64,000 nucleotides of DNA from Balneolaceae bacterium (GTDB lineage Bacteria > Bacteroidota > Rhodothermia > Balneolales > Balneolaceae): contig JAFIFB010000016.1 in NCBI GenBank assembly GCA_020832285.1, positions 30,591 through 94,590 of the forward strand, given 5' to 3'. The translations under genes and the position numbers were made by a program. This document shows, piece by piece, positions 18,403 through 28,226 of the stretch. The notes beneath the pieces are model-generated. The model was not told where the DNA came from, did no database searches, and saw only the letters and a list, made by a program, of their open reading frames with translations. Every line of letters begins with the position of its first letter. Position 1 is the first letter of the stretch.

Positions 18403-21087
18403 ATGGAAACGGAAAAAATCAGAAAAAATATCAGAACCAACGACGACCGGGACTTCGAATTTTTGCGAAGCGAAGGGCTGAAATATATTGAAAACCTGAG
18501 CCGGAAAGTGTGGACCGATTACAATTCGCATGATCCCGGCATCACGATCCTGGAGGCTCTCTGTTACGCCATCACCGATCTGGGCAACCGCATCCGCCTG
18601 CCTGTACGAGACCTGATTGCCGAAAGCAAAGGCGACACATCCACAGCCCTCCCTCCTGCCAAACAGATTTTAACCACTGCTCCCGTTTCCGAGGCGGATT
18701 ACCGTAAACTCTTTATCGACATCGATGGGGTAAAAAATGCATTTATCCGGCCAGATGAAGATCATACAGTGTATACTCAATGCCTTCAAAAAGAGGAGTC
18801 GGAAGAAGCCTATTCCCGAGGAAAACTCAGCTATGAAAAAAATCTGGGTGAGCACTACAAAAAAACAGATCAATTTACCCTGAAAGGCCTGAACCGGATT
18901 CTCTTTGAACCGGACCTGTCGATACAGATGATGGATGAGCCGAAAAAAGAGGAGAAGATCGACCGGATCACGGAGGAAATTCGAAAAAAATATCACGCTA
19001 ATCGAAATCTGTGTGAAGACCTGGCTGATATCTCGGAAGCGGAAACAGTGGACATCCTTGTTTGCGGAGACATTGAAATTGAAAGCAACGCCAACGCTTC
19101 AGCCGTTTTATCTGAATTTTTCTTCCGCATTCAGCAGTATCTTTCACCTCCTGTAAACCGCTACTCGCTGAATGAGCTTCTGGACAAGGGTAAGCCTGTT
19201 GAGAAGATTTTTGAAGGGCCGGTTCTTCAAAACGGATTTATCCTGGATGAAGAGCTGGAACAGGCCAATTTCCGCGACACCATTCATCTGTCTGATCTCA
19301 TTCGCATCGCAAAAGAAACACCGGGAATCAAAACCATCCGGCACCTTCGTATGAAGCAGTGCCTGGATAAGGAGAACCCCGATGGATGCAGTGAAACTAA
19401 AGAGCATAATAATGAGTGGACGATCTGTTTTCCCCCCGGCCACGACAAAACCCTGCGCCTGAAACTGGCTCCTTCCATTCAACGCACCAATCTTTTTAAA
19501 GATGTAGTACCAATGTATGTAGATGCCGATACTGTAAAAGAGGAGCTTCTTCAAAAACAGCTCGATGCAGAAAATGAGCTGCAGCCTGGTTACGACGATC
19601 TGTCCATTGAAAAGGGCACTCCCCTGCAAACCGGCCGGTATCAAACCGTTCAGAACGATCTGCCTGCGCTTTATGGCACCGGGCCGAACGGGCTCTCATC
19701 AAAGCTGCCCCCGGAACGCCACTCTAAAGCGTTGCAGCTAAAAGGCTATCTGCTCTTTTTTGACCAGATCCTGGCCACCTACTTTTCGCATCTCAGGGAA
19801 ATCGGCCAGCTCCTCTCCCCTTCCGGGGCCGATTCAACCTACTTTCACAACCGGGTTGATAATGTGCGTGATTTCGAAAAACTGGTGGATAATCTGACCG
19901 GTTACGATGATGATGTAAAAGAGGCTCTTGCAAAACTGGACTCGTTTGAGGAGCGAAAAAACCTTTTCCTGGATCATCTGCTCTCGCGTTTTGCGGAACA
20001 GGTAAACGACTACGCTTTTATGCTGCTGGATGACCGGGATGATCTTCATTCTGAACGGCTGTGGCACAAAACCGCCATACTGAAAGAGTATCCGGCGATT
20101 AGCTACCGTCGGTTTCAGTCGTTCGATCTTTACTGTGACGATTGTGAATCTTGGGAAACAGAAAATGTGGCCGGTTTGAAGCATCGGCTGGCCCGGCTGC
20201 TGGGAATTCGCGATATCCAGCGAAAAAATCTGACAAATTACCGGTTTGAATTTGCTGAGGATGAATCGGGAGATGGGTGGAGCTGGCACCTGAAAAATGA
20301 TGAAGATAAGATCCTTCTGAAAAGCATCGGGTTGTCAGAAAGCCGCACTCAGGCTCATGATACATTTTGGAATGCGATCAGGCTGTCGGATGATCCGGCC
20401 AATTATATTATTGAGCAGGACGGAGAAACCTACACTGTAATACTTCAGAACAGAAATGGCGATCCAGCTGCAAAACTGAACAATCAGTATGCTGATGAGC
20501 TGGATGCTGAAACAGAAATTAAATCTGTTGCTTCATGGATGCGGGAAAAACAGCTTGAGGAGGGAATGTTTCTGTTTGAAAACATTTTGCTTCGGCCGGA
20601 CCCGGATGATAATGATGCCGATAAAAAGTTTATGAAAATCTGTATGAGTTCAGAGTGTTCGCAGTGTCCGCCGAACGACCCCTACTCTTTCCGGCTGACA
20701 ATTGTTTTGCCCGGCTGGCTCAAACGGTTTTCGAACATGTATTACCGTGAATTTGCCGAGAATGTGATCCGCAGTGAAGTTCCGGCTCATATCCTCACAC
20801 GAATATGCTGGATCGGCTACGGTTCGGACGAGGAAACCGAACGCCCGCAAATGGCTCAGCTCGATGAGCTTTACAAAAACTGGCTCACCCACAAAATGAG
20901 CCATCCCGATAAACCGCACGAAAATGAACATCTGAAACCGCTGGCCGATGTCCTTCACGACCTGCAAACCATCTATCCGCAGGGACGGCTTCACGACTGC
21001 CAGGACGATGAGGAGCAGCACACATCAATCATACTGGGACGATCAACCATTGGAGAAATCAAAGAGGAGAAGAACAACGATGAATAA
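18403..21087 (+). CDS. eCIS baseplate wedge protein (Afp12-like)
   Basis: An 894-residue protein. I place the start at 18403 (METEKIRKNIRTNDDRDFEF), two bases after the upstream stop codon, rather than at an in-frame ATG inside the baseplate J gene. The first 80 residues carry the Afp12/Pvc12 hallmark LSRKVWTDYNSHDPGITILEALCYAITDLG. A later block (LKGYLLFFDQILATYFSHLREIGQLLS, then FLDHLLSRFAEQVNDYAFMLL) is also shared with that family. C-terminal FRLTIVLPGWLKRFSNMYYREFAENVIRSEVPAHI is typical of baseplate proteins. It partners with the J-like protein in the wedge heterodimers. Confidence 0.9.
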   Translation: METEKIRKNIRTNDDRDFEFLRSEGLKYIENLSRKVWTDYNSHDPGITILEALCYAITDLGNRIRLPVRDLIAESKGDTSTALPPAKQILTTAPVSEADYRKLFIDIDGVKNAFIRPDEDHTVYTQCLQKEESEEAYSRGKLSYEKNLGEHYKKTDQFTLKGLNRILFEPDLSIQMMDEPKKEEKIDRITEEIRKKYHANRNLCEDLADISEAETVDILVCGDIEIESNANASAVLSEFFFRIQQYLSPPVNRYSLNELLDKGKPVEKIFEGPVLQNGFILDEELEQANFRDTIHLSDLIRIAKETPGIKTIRHLRMKQCLDKENPDGCSETKEHNNEWTICFPPGHDKTLRLKLAPSIQRTNLFKDVVPMYVDADTVKEELLQKQLDAENELQPGYDDLSIEKGTPLQTGRYQTVQNDLPALYGTGPNGLSSKLPPERHSKALQLKGYLLFFDQILATYFSHLREIGQLLSPSGADSTYFHNRVDNVRDFEKLVDNLTGYDDDVKEALAKLDSFEERKNLFLDHLLSRFAEQVNDYAFMLLDDRDDLHSERLWHKTAILKEYPAISYRRFQSFDLYCDDCESWETENVAGLKHRLARLLGIRDIQRKNLTNYRFEFAEDESGDGWSWHLKNDEDKILLKSIGLSESRTQAHDTFWNAIRLSDDPANYIIEQDGETYTVILQNRNGDPAAKLNNQYADELDAETEIKSVASWMREKQLEEGMFLFENILLRPDPDDNDADKKFMKICMSSECSQCPPNDPYSFRLTIVLPGWLKRFSNMYYREFAENVIRSEVPAHILTRICWIGYGSDEETERPQMAQLDELYKNWLTHKMSHPDKPHENEHLKPLADVLHDLQTIYPQGRLHDCQDDEEQHTSIILGRSTIGEIKEEKNNDE

Positions 21088-24000
21088 TTATCTGCAATCC
21101 CAACCGCCCGTTTACAATCGCTTTATTAATAACCAGGTTTTGACCGAGTCACAGCTCAACTCCGTTCTGAACCACCTGAACTACCAGGATAAGTCCACGC
21201 GTGTGCATCTGACGGGTGTAGGCATCGTCTGCGGGCTTGAAATTTCACATTCCGGTAACATTATTTCTCTGACGAAAGGTGTGGGCATCACTACCGACGG
21301 AGATCTCATTCAGCTTGATGGGGCAGATTACAAAAATTTCAGGCGGTTTGATGATTCCAATGTGAGATATGAGCGCTTTATCCGAAATGAAAAAACGATA
21401 CCCCTTTGGGAGCTGACGGAAGATCCCGATGCATCGGATGCAAAACCACTGAGTGACTTCGAAGATGCTGCAGAGTTTGAACTCAACTCTGCTGTTGCCC
21501 TGGTCTACCTGGAATATTATCATAGCGAACCGGAAGATTGTTCGCCCGTGGATTGCAACTCTCAGGGAAAAGAAGTGGTGAACCGCCCGCGAGTACTTCT
21601 GATTTCTGCCGATGATGCAGAACATCTTCTTGAAAAAGATACCATCCACACTCAGTTATTAGATAAAAAACTGGAACCCGTCAATGAAAAACTGAAGCCG
21701 GTTCGTGTGCGGCGTGTGGTTCATTCCGGCAAACAGGAAAACCTGGATGAATTTACTGCAGCTTACAGGAATGTTGCAGATTTCAAGAATATCGTCGAGC
21801 AGATTGAATTAATAGGCAATTTATCTCTGTTCAAAGATGAAATGCCCGACGTGAACGTTTCGGATAAAATAAACAATTTGGGGGCAGACACTTACAGCTC
21901 TCAGTACTTCTACGACTTTTACCGCGATATTGCCGCGCAGCTGAATGAGATTACAGGATTTCTGAAGCAGAATATTTCGCTCTGCTGCCCGGACACCAAA
22001 GCGTTTCCCAAGAATCTTCTTCTCGGATCACTAAGAAAGACAAAACGAAGTTTCAGGCATGGCTTTTATCCTTCACCTGCTCTGAATCATCCTGTGGATC
22101 TTAATCGGCTTAGAAACGCATACAATAGATTACTGCTGATGATCCGCGATTATAATCCAGGCCTTCAAAATGAGGTGAGAGTCACTCCTTCACTTTCGCA
22201 CGATTTTCCATTGAGCAAGCGTGCAATCCCTGCCTATTACAATTTAGATAGTTCTGAGAATTCCAAAGAGTTCGTAGCGGGTTGGCGGCAGGAAGGAATC
22301 AGGCCGGTTCCCAACTTTTTTGAATTTGGTTATGAAGATTCTGAAAACCCGATCGACATTCACCTGAAAGGCCACACTTTTTTCCGGGTGGAGGGTCACA
22401 ATGGCCAAAGTGTTGCAAGCGTGCTGGATCAGATTAAAAAAATCAAAACAGAAAAAGGTCTCGCATTTAAAGTACTGCCGGTTTCTGTCGGGAATAGCGT
22501 AATTGAAGAGACCATCGATACAGAAGAGTATCGCACTTATTTTGAAGATTTACAGTCCATACTGGATGCCTGGAACCGGGAACTCGAGTGCCTGATTAAA
22601 AAAACCACTGAATTTATGTTAGGTTTTGACTGGGAAGAACCGGGAAAACATATCGAAGATTTAACACAAAAGAGTAAAACAGAAGATCCATTTATAAGCG
22701 CAAGAGGAAGTGGTTTATCTGTATCTAAAGATTTGCCTGAATATGATTCTGCACTAAATTATTCCAGTATCCCCATTATTGAAAGTCGCAGAAATGTTGT
22801 AATAGAACAGTTTGTAAACAATCCGGGATACCTGGGTAATATTTTTTATAAAACGATTCAGCCAGAAGATTCCCGCAATGATATCCGTGCAAGAATGATG
22901 GATCTCATTTCAGAAAGGTCAAAAGATGTGGACGAAGATCTTGCATGGGCAGCCTACCAGTTTCCTGTAGAAATTATTGGCACTTTGAAGGAGTTTGAAG
23001 ATCGAAAAATGACCGATACAAGGGAAATTTCCGAGGAAAGCAGAATTAACCTTGAAAGAATGATTTGGGAATTTTGTTCGAGGCTGAAAGAAGGACAACT
23101 GAGGTATCGGAAAATGTTACGTCGGGATGAAAAATTTTCTTCCTATACATGGACAGACAAATACTCTCATCTTCTGCAAAGTCTGACAACTCTATGCTGT
23201 TTCCCGGAGAAAATAGAAGGTATGCAGAAAAAAATTGAGAGAAGAAAAACTGAACTTTTCAGAAGGTTCAGGCTCGCAGAGTTTGTCCGCGAACACAACG
23301 GGGCGGAACATCTTGCCGGCGTACCTAAAGGAGGGACATTTATTGTGCTTTATACCCCGGGAAGTGACCTGTTTAAAATAGCACGAGGCACCGTAATCGG
23401 CGACCTCTGCCTGCCCTACGTTTGCTGCTCCGGTGCCCCCCCGGTAACTTTCGTAATTCCTGATGAAGAAGTAATTCTGAGGCTGCCGACGGACCACATC
23501 TGCATGAAACCGGGAGAACGAGCCGGTGAAATAAAACTGGATGTTACACCGGCCACCGGTGAAGTAAAAGCTCTGATTGATAGTGAAGAGCAGAAAACGT
23601 TTATTCTGGAGAAAGATGGTGAAATCCTGTTTGACCCGAATGAGGTTGCTGAAACCGATTACGGAAAACCTATTCGATTTACTGTAAACGAATCCCGTGT
23701 TGAACCGGTATTGAGAATCTTTGAAAAACCGGTACCCGAATTTTCAAGAGAAGCAGAAATTCAGTTTACGAATGAGAACACCGTCGCCGAAGTTACATTC
23801 ATCAATCAAACCAAAAACATAGAGCAGCTTATTTTCGAATGGGACTTCGGGGATGAAAATACAAAATCAACAACCGATGAAAAAGTCACACATCTTTTCC
23901 ATGTTGAACCGGACAGTGTATTCAGCAGTACGGTTCGGCTGAAAGCTGAAAACGGTCCATGCTCAGATGAAAAATCGATGGATATCGAATTCAAGGTTCC

Positions 24001-24625
24001 TGAACGTGAGATCGATGATCCCGAGCCAGAACCAGAGCCTGAGCCGGAACCTGAACCAACACCTGAACCTGAGGCCAGATGTAAAGCAGTTGTTGTTGAA
24101 AGAATTGAAAGATCATTACAGGATATTATAACAAGTTTGAGTGATGACAGAAGAGAATTAAACAATTTCAATCCCTTTGTAAATGAGGTTCTTCATGATT
24201 TTTATAAATCAATGCTCAACGAAATTGATCTTGCGATCAGAGGAGAAATGGATGATGAAATAAATGATTTTATTATCGAGTATATGGAGAAAGCTCAGTC
24301 AGAAATGCCAGAGCTAACCAGCCAGCAGCAAATCTTTTCGCTTCTGATCTATTACGAACTGGTTCTTTTTTACATCTACATCCGGGCTTGCAGACCAGAG
24401 CAGATCCCTCCTTTTAAAATAGAAAACGATGCCCCATTAACATGGGTGGATTTCACAAATAGTGTTATCGAAGATATGCCCGAAGAGTTCAGGAAATTTG
24501 CACTTGATAACAGCATTTATGAAAAATTAAAAGAGACCCGACAACTGTTTGGTGAAAACTACAGCAATACTTTCACCGAGGATATCACTAAAATCACTGT
24601 TCTGATCAAGGAGGTTACAGGTTAA
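21080..24625 (+). CDS. Large PKD-domain protein in the fibre position (Afp13 slot)
   Basis: An 1181-residue protein encoded where Afp13 (the tail fibre) lies in Serratia. I start it at 21080 (MNNYLQSQPPVYNRF), eight bases inside the previous gene, after an AGAGGAGAAG ribosome-binding site. The N-terminal ~90 residues (QVLTESQLNSVLNHLNYQD, VHLTGVGIVCGLEIS, GITTDGDLIQLDG) resemble phage-particle anchoring domains. Residues ~900-970 are a PKD fold (LIFEWDFGDENTKS). Residues ~980-998 are a Glu-Pro repeat, and the final ~180 residues are helical. PKD and EP-rich stalks are typical of surface-exposed adhesion proteins. A role in target binding is inferred from position and architecture; structural anchoring to the baseplate is an alternative. 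Confidence 0.7.
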   Translation: MNNYLQSQPPVYNRFINNQVLTESQLNSVLNHLNYQDKSTRVHLTGVGIVCGLEISHSGNIISLTKGVGITTDGDLIQLDGADYKNFRRFDDSNVRYERFIRNEKTIPLWELTEDPDASDAKPLSDFEDAAEFELNSAVALVYLEYYHSEPEDCSPVDCNSQGKEVVNRPRVLLISADDAEHLLEKDTIHTQLLDKKLEPVNEKLKPVRVRRVVHSGKQENLDEFTAAYRNVADFKNIVEQIELIGNLSLFKDEMPDVNVSDKINNLGADTYSSQYFYDFYRDIAAQLNEITGFLKQNISLCCPDTKAFPKNLLLGSLRKTKRSFRHGFYPSPALNHPVDLNRLRNAYNRLLLMIRDYNPGLQNEVRVTPSLSHDFPLSKRAIPAYYNLDSSENSKEFVAGWRQEGIRPVPNFFEFGYEDSENPIDIHLKGHTFFRVEGHNGQSVASVLDQIKKIKTEKGLAFKVLPVSVGNSVIEETIDTEEYRTYFEDLQSILDAWNRELECLIKKTTEFMLGFDWEEPGKHIEDLTQKSKTEDPFISARGSGLSVSKDLPEYDSALNYSSIPIIESRRNVVIEQFVNNPGYLGNIFYKTIQPEDSRNDIRARMMDLISERSKDVDEDLAWAAYQFPVEIIGTLKEFEDRKMTDTREISEESRINLERMIWEFCSRLKEGQLRYRKMLRRDEKFSSYTWTDKYSHLLQSLTTLCCFPEKIEGMQKKIERRKTELFRRFRLAEFVREHNGAEHLAGVPKGGTFIVLYTPGSDLFKIARGTVIGDLCLPYVCCSGAPPVTFVIPDEEVILRLPTDHICMKPGERAGEIKLDVTPATGEVKALIDSEEQKTFILEKDGEILFDPNEVAETDYGKPIRFTVNESRVEPVLRIFEKPVPEFSREAEIQFTNENTVAEVTFINQTKNIEQLIFEWDFGDENTKSTTDEKVTHLFHVEPDSVFSSTVRLKAENGPCSDEKSMDIEFKVPEREIDDPEPEPEPEPEPEPTPEPEARCKAVVVERIERSLQDIITSLSDDRRELNNFNPFVNEVLHDFYKSMLNEIDLAIRGEMDDEINDFIIEYMEKAQSEMPELTSQQQIFSLLIYYELVLFYIYIRACRPEQIPPFKIENDAPLTWVDFTNSVIEDMPEEFRKFALDNSIYEKLKETRQLFGENYSNTFTEDITKITVLIKEVTG

Positions 24626-24627
24626 AT

Positions 24628-26127
24628 TTGAATAATTCACAGCCACATATCATCAATAAACTCCGGATTGATTTAAACCTTCCGGGAGATCAGGAGCCGT
24701 ATCAAAACAATCTCTCCGAGAAAGTAAAGGCTAGTGTGCTTTCCGGAATCAGCCGGTTTGACAAACGATTTGTGGATATCACAGAGAATAACATCCTCCG
24801 GTTTGAACGCCTTTCCGTTGAATTAAACCTGCAGATTGATGATCTGGATACGCTTGAAAGACAGATAGAGGAGGCACTGCTGAATAAGATAAAATCAGCA
24901 CAAAAAAGGATAAGAAGGTCAGAAAGACAAAAAAATGAGATTCCAGAGAGAAGTACCCCTGAAAAACGCAATCAAACATTACTGACGGATTTCCTGAGCA
25001 CCGGTCGTTTTCCCTGGTGGAGATCTGCTGAGGATTCCCTGCAAAGAATTGAAGAACAGCTCATGTTAATGCCGCAATCCCGGCTGAAAATTGAGATTAT
25101 ACCGCAACTTCGAAGGAATCCCTCTGTTCTCCGGCGACTGGCCATCCAGTTTTCTGAAGATACCATATTTGTTCTGTTAAAGCGGATCGTTTCCGGGAGT
25201 GATTATTCGGAAATGAAGTCCTTTTTTGATGCCTTTCAACGGTTCGTCCGGGAAACCAAACCACCTGTTTCATCGGGAAAAGTACATCGAACTGAAAGAT
25301 TGCTGTTCTACGAAGCCCTCGGGTATGCTGCCGGAACGATCAGAAACAAAAAAGAACTGCTGGAGCGATGGATGACATTGATTTTTGATTCAATTCCCGC
25401 AATCGGCTCAACCGGCCTAACCGGCCCGTCGACACACCCCTGGACTGAGTGGCTGGATTCATCGGCCGAACGGTACCAGAACGAATGGCTTTCCACTGTA
25501 AAAAGAATGAAGTCTGAACGGTTCAGCGTATACATTAACACAGGAGAATCGATTTCTCAGGCAGATGAACTGCCAAATCAGCCCGATATTACAGATTTCA
25601 TGAAAAAAAGGGCCGAATCAGCAGAAGAGTACGAAGTTCCGCAGGCCGGACTTGTGCTGCTTAATCCTTTCATCACCCGGTTGCTTGATAATCTCGGTTT
25701 GGTGGAGGAAGAAATTTTTCCGAATGAAGAAAAAAAAGAGCGCGCTGTGTGCCTTTTACACTATCTTGCCACAGGTGAAGAGCAGTTTGATGAACCGGCC
25801 CTGGCCCTGCCGATGCTTCTGTGCGGATGGCCTGTGGGTATGCCTGTTCACCGCTTTTTACCGGTGAGTGAGTATGAAAAAGAGGAGTGTAAAAAAGTAC
25901 TCAACAGTGCGCTTAATCACTGGAAGGTGCTGAAAAATACCACTCCCGATGGACTACGTGAGAACTTTCTCCGCCGCAACGGCCGACTGAAAAAAAGCAG
26001 TTTTGGCTGGACGCTTTACGTAGAGGAAAAAACGCAGGATATTCTGCTGGATCAGCTTCCGTGGGGAATCTCTGCGGTAGTGTTTGCATGGATGAATCAA
26101 CATTTGACCGTTCAGTGGAGGAATTAG
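24628..26127 (+). CDS. eCIS tape measure protein (CIS_TMP, Afp14-like)
   Basis: A 499-residue protein that matches the contractile injection system tape-measure family. It begins HIINKLRIDLNLPGDQ and has FERLSVELNLQIDDLDTLERQIEEALL followed by a charged linker. Later come TDFLSTGRFPWW, AGLVLLNPFITRLLDNLGLVEEE and ERAVCLLHYLATGEEQFDEPALALPMLLCGWP, all family signatures. These proteins occupy the tube lumen and set its length. Translation appears to start at TTG (24628). A strong AAGGAGG lies 13 bases upstream, slightly far. The coding end overlaps no gene; the ATPase starts three bases later. Confidence 0.88.
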   Translation: MNNSQPHIINKLRIDLNLPGDQEPYQNNLSEKVKASVLSGISRFDKRFVDITENNILRFERLSVELNLQIDDLDTLERQIEEALLNKIKSAQKRIRRSERQKNEIPERSTPEKRNQTLLTDFLSTGRFPWWRSAEDSLQRIEEQLMLMPQSRLKIEIIPQLRRNPSVLRRLAIQFSEDTIFVLLKRIVSGSDYSEMKSFFDAFQRFVRETKPPVSSGKVHRTERLLFYEALGYAAGTIRNKKELLERWMTLIFDSIPAIGSTGLTGPSTHPWTEWLDSSAERYQNEWLSTVKRMKSERFSVYINTGESISQADELPNQPDITDFMKKRAESAEEYEVPQAGLVLLNPFITRLLDNLGLVEEEIFPNEEKKERAVCLLHYLATGEEQFDEPALALPMLLCGWPVGMPVHRFLPVSEYEKEECKKVLNSALNHWKVLKNTTPDGLRENFLRRNGRLKKSSFGWTLYVEEKTQDILLDQLPWGISAVVFAWMNQHLTVQWRN

Positions 26128-26129
26128 TC

Positions 26130-27470
26130 ATGACGGATTACGAAAAACTGGTTGCGCAGGTGCGCGAGTTTACCATCGACCGGATGGAACATTATTTTAA
26201 AAAAGAACGGGATGCTCCTGTTGCCCGATCGTTCCGGATAGAGGCGGATCGTGACAACCCGATTGGAAAAATTGTTCGCCGGGAAAAATTGAACGGAGAA
26301 GAGCAGCTCCTGCTTTCGATCGTGTTGATGCCTCATCTCGATCCCGATTTCTTCTCAGGCATCATCCAGCGGTTTCTGCCGAACGGTGGAAATCTGCCCA
26401 TTTTTGGGTGTGTGAAAGGAAAACATCATCGCGGATTTATACCAACCGGTGAAACGGCGATCTTTATTATTGCCGGAACCGACCTGAAAAAACGGCTTGA
26501 AGTGGCCGCCCTATTGAAAAGCTCCCGGCTCATAAATAAGGGTATTCTTTCGGTTGAACCTGTTGAAGATGGCGAGCCGGAAATAAGCGGAAAGCTGGTT
26601 CTCTCAAAAGAGTACGCCGAACTTTTTTTAACCGGAAAAGTGTCATTACCCTCTTTCAGCCCTGATTTTCCGGCACAGAAAATTGATACGGAGCAAGAGT
26701 GGGACGATCTGGTGCTGACCGATGAGGTAATTGCCCAGATCGAAGAACTGAAAAGCTGGATTGAACATAATGACCGGCTGATGAATGAGTGGGGAATGCG
26801 CAAAAAACTGAAGCCGGGTTACCGGGTATTGTTTCACGGTCCGCCCGGTACCGGAAAAACGCTCACCGCCTCCCTTCTTGGAAAATACACCGACAGGCCT
26901 GTGTTCCGGGTTGATCTCTCAACCATCGTTTCAAAATATATTGGTGAAACCGAAAAAAACCTGAGTAAGCTATTCGACAAAGCTGAAAACAAAGACTGGA
27001 TTCTCTTTTTTGATGAAGCCGATGCACTTTTCGGTAAGCGAACCGAAGTGAGCGATTCGCACGACCGGTATGCCAACCAGGAGGTGAGTTACCTGCTTCA
27101 GCGGGTTGAAATGTTCTCGGGCCTGGTTATTCTCTCCACCAACTACAAGTCTAACCTGGATGATGCATTTGTCAGGCGCTTCAACAGTATCATAAAATTT
27201 CCGTTTCCCGATCCCGCCATGCGCGAGAAGCTCTGGAAAAAATCATTTTCAGAAAAGGTAACCATCGGCCGCGATGTGGACTTTAAACAGATTGCCTCTG
27301 CCTATAAACTTGCCGGAGGAAGCATCATCAACGCGGTTCATCAGGCATCACTGAAAACGATCAGCGAGAATTCGGATAGTGTCTCCGGTGAAAATATTTT
27401 GCATGGTATCCGACGGGAAGTGGAGAAAGAGGGGAAGGTTTTTAAGCCGCTTGTTTTGAAGGGGAAGTGA
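26130..27470 (+). CDS. eCIS AAA+ ATPase (Afp15-like)
   Basis: A 446-residue ATPase. I use the ATG at 26130, preceded by GGAGGAATTAG, instead of an upstream in-frame ATG inside the tape-measure gene. Walker A is GPPGTGKT at about residue 237, Walker B is ILFFDEADALFG near residue 293, and sensor and arginine-finger regions follow (VILSTNYKSNLDDAFVRRFNSIIKFPFPD). Afp15/Pvc15 ATPases are needed for cargo loading or particle assembly and are thought to act like an unfoldase on effectors. It closes the structural operon. A repeat element follows immediately. Confidence 0.93.
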   Translation: MTDYEKLVAQVREFTIDRMEHYFKKERDAPVARSFRIEADRDNPIGKIVRREKLNGEEQLLLSIVLMPHLDPDFFSGIIQRFLPNGGNLPIFGCVKGKHHRGFIPTGETAIFIIAGTDLKKRLEVAALLKSSRLINKGILSVEPVEDGEPEISGKLVLSKEYAELFLTGKVSLPSFSPDFPAQKIDTEQEWDDLVLTDEVIAQIEELKSWIEHNDRLMNEWGMRKKLKPGYRVLFHGPPGTGKTLTASLLGKYTDRPVFRVDLSTIVSKYIGETEKNLSKLFDKAENKDWILFFDEADALFGKRTEVSDSHDRYANQEVSYLLQRVEMFSGLVILSTNYKSNLDDAFVRRFNSIIKFPFPDPAMREKLWKKSFSEKVTIGRDVDFKQIASAYKLAGGSIINAVHQASLKTISENSDSVSGENILHGIRREVEKEGKVFKPLVLKGK

Positions 27471-27474
27471 GTAG

Positions 27475-27608
27475 TGTTATGTCAAAGATAAAACGTCGGG
27501 TTAAGTCATCTGACGAGTTTTTCAAAAAATATACCAATGTAGATGATTGGGATGATCCCGGATCGACTCGTCTGATGACTCTCTCACACTTTTACAGTTG
27601 ACACGACA
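27475..27608 (-). repeat. MITE-like palindromic repeat, copy 2
   Basis: A 134-bp element starting five bases after the ATPase stop codon. Its ends are TGTTATGTCA and TGACACGACA, an imperfect 10-bp inverted repeat (8 of 10 match). Inside, GTCATCTGACGAGT (27504 onward) can pair with ACTCGTCTGATGAC near 27566-27579, so the transcript would fold into a long hairpin. The copy at 42463-42595 is the same sequence in the opposite orientation, and a decayed copy lies at 2617-2739. No coding capacity. It may serve as the transcript end of the structural operon. Confidence 0.75.
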
Positions 27609-28226
27609 GTAGTTAGTAATGAGTATTGAGTTATATACCAAATTTAATTTTTTCAATTATATGCCGAGTTAAAGGTTCTACACTGCTGATTAAGAGCCTG
27701 CTCCGATCGTTTGGTGTGGTGCCAAGAGCTGACATTACCCTTTTAAATATGTTGTAAATCAATGATTTAAAGCGTTAAGTAAATATTTTGTTCATCCCGA
27801 GGCTTCGGGACGAACCAAAAAATCAAGGCTGTGAATCACTTGTCGGCGGGTGCTGCCGGGCGACGGAAAATTTTTGCCCAGGGCATCCCTTTGGGGCAAG
27901 GCCGATTTAGTTTAAATTCGTTCATAACATTAATTTACGGCTGATGAAAATTTTCATTACGTCACCCATCAGCCACCCTGTTCCCGCCAATTGATTCAAG
28001 GCCGGGGGAATTCAATAAAAAACTTTAACTATAAAAAAAATTACATGGGTAATGTTAGGGCCGGGGGTGGTTGGCCCGATGCCATTTTCTATAAACGTGG
28101 AGCTGATGGCTAAAACTTTAGAACCACCCAAAACGGATGTTTGCAAGCGGCTTGTTTTTTGAGCCGGCAGCGCAAGGTGAGAGCCTGGCGTGGGTATCTG
28201 ATCGTAATCCCTGAAAAGGAGATCGT
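27609..28226. other. Spacer with dispersed repeats before the cargo genes
   Basis: About 620 bases without a gene between the structural operon and the first cargo gene. From about 27790 to 28015 it is related to 41420-41640: both have AATCAAGGCTGTGAATCAC or AGTCAAGGCTGTGAATCAC followed by TTGTCGGCGG, and both end with CCTGTTCCCGCCAA then GATTCAAGGCCGG. This is a ~220-bp dispersed repeat family with palindromic words (CCCGAGGCTTCGGGA). A promoter for the cargo genes is presumably in the last 200 bases; GAAAAGGAGATCG precedes the start at 28227. Confidence 0.6.

Noticed and set aside
23806..24171. - strand frame with a Gly-Ser repeat
   Set aside because: The repeat is only the complement of the Glu-Pro codons in the PKD protein.
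7002..27470. Prophage or type VI secretion system
   Set aside because: There is no capsid, portal, terminase, integrase or holin, and no TssJLM membrane complex. The gene order (cap, sheaths, tubes, LysM, spike, PAAR, gp25, J, Afp12, tape measure, AAA ATPase) is that of an extracellular contractile injection system.
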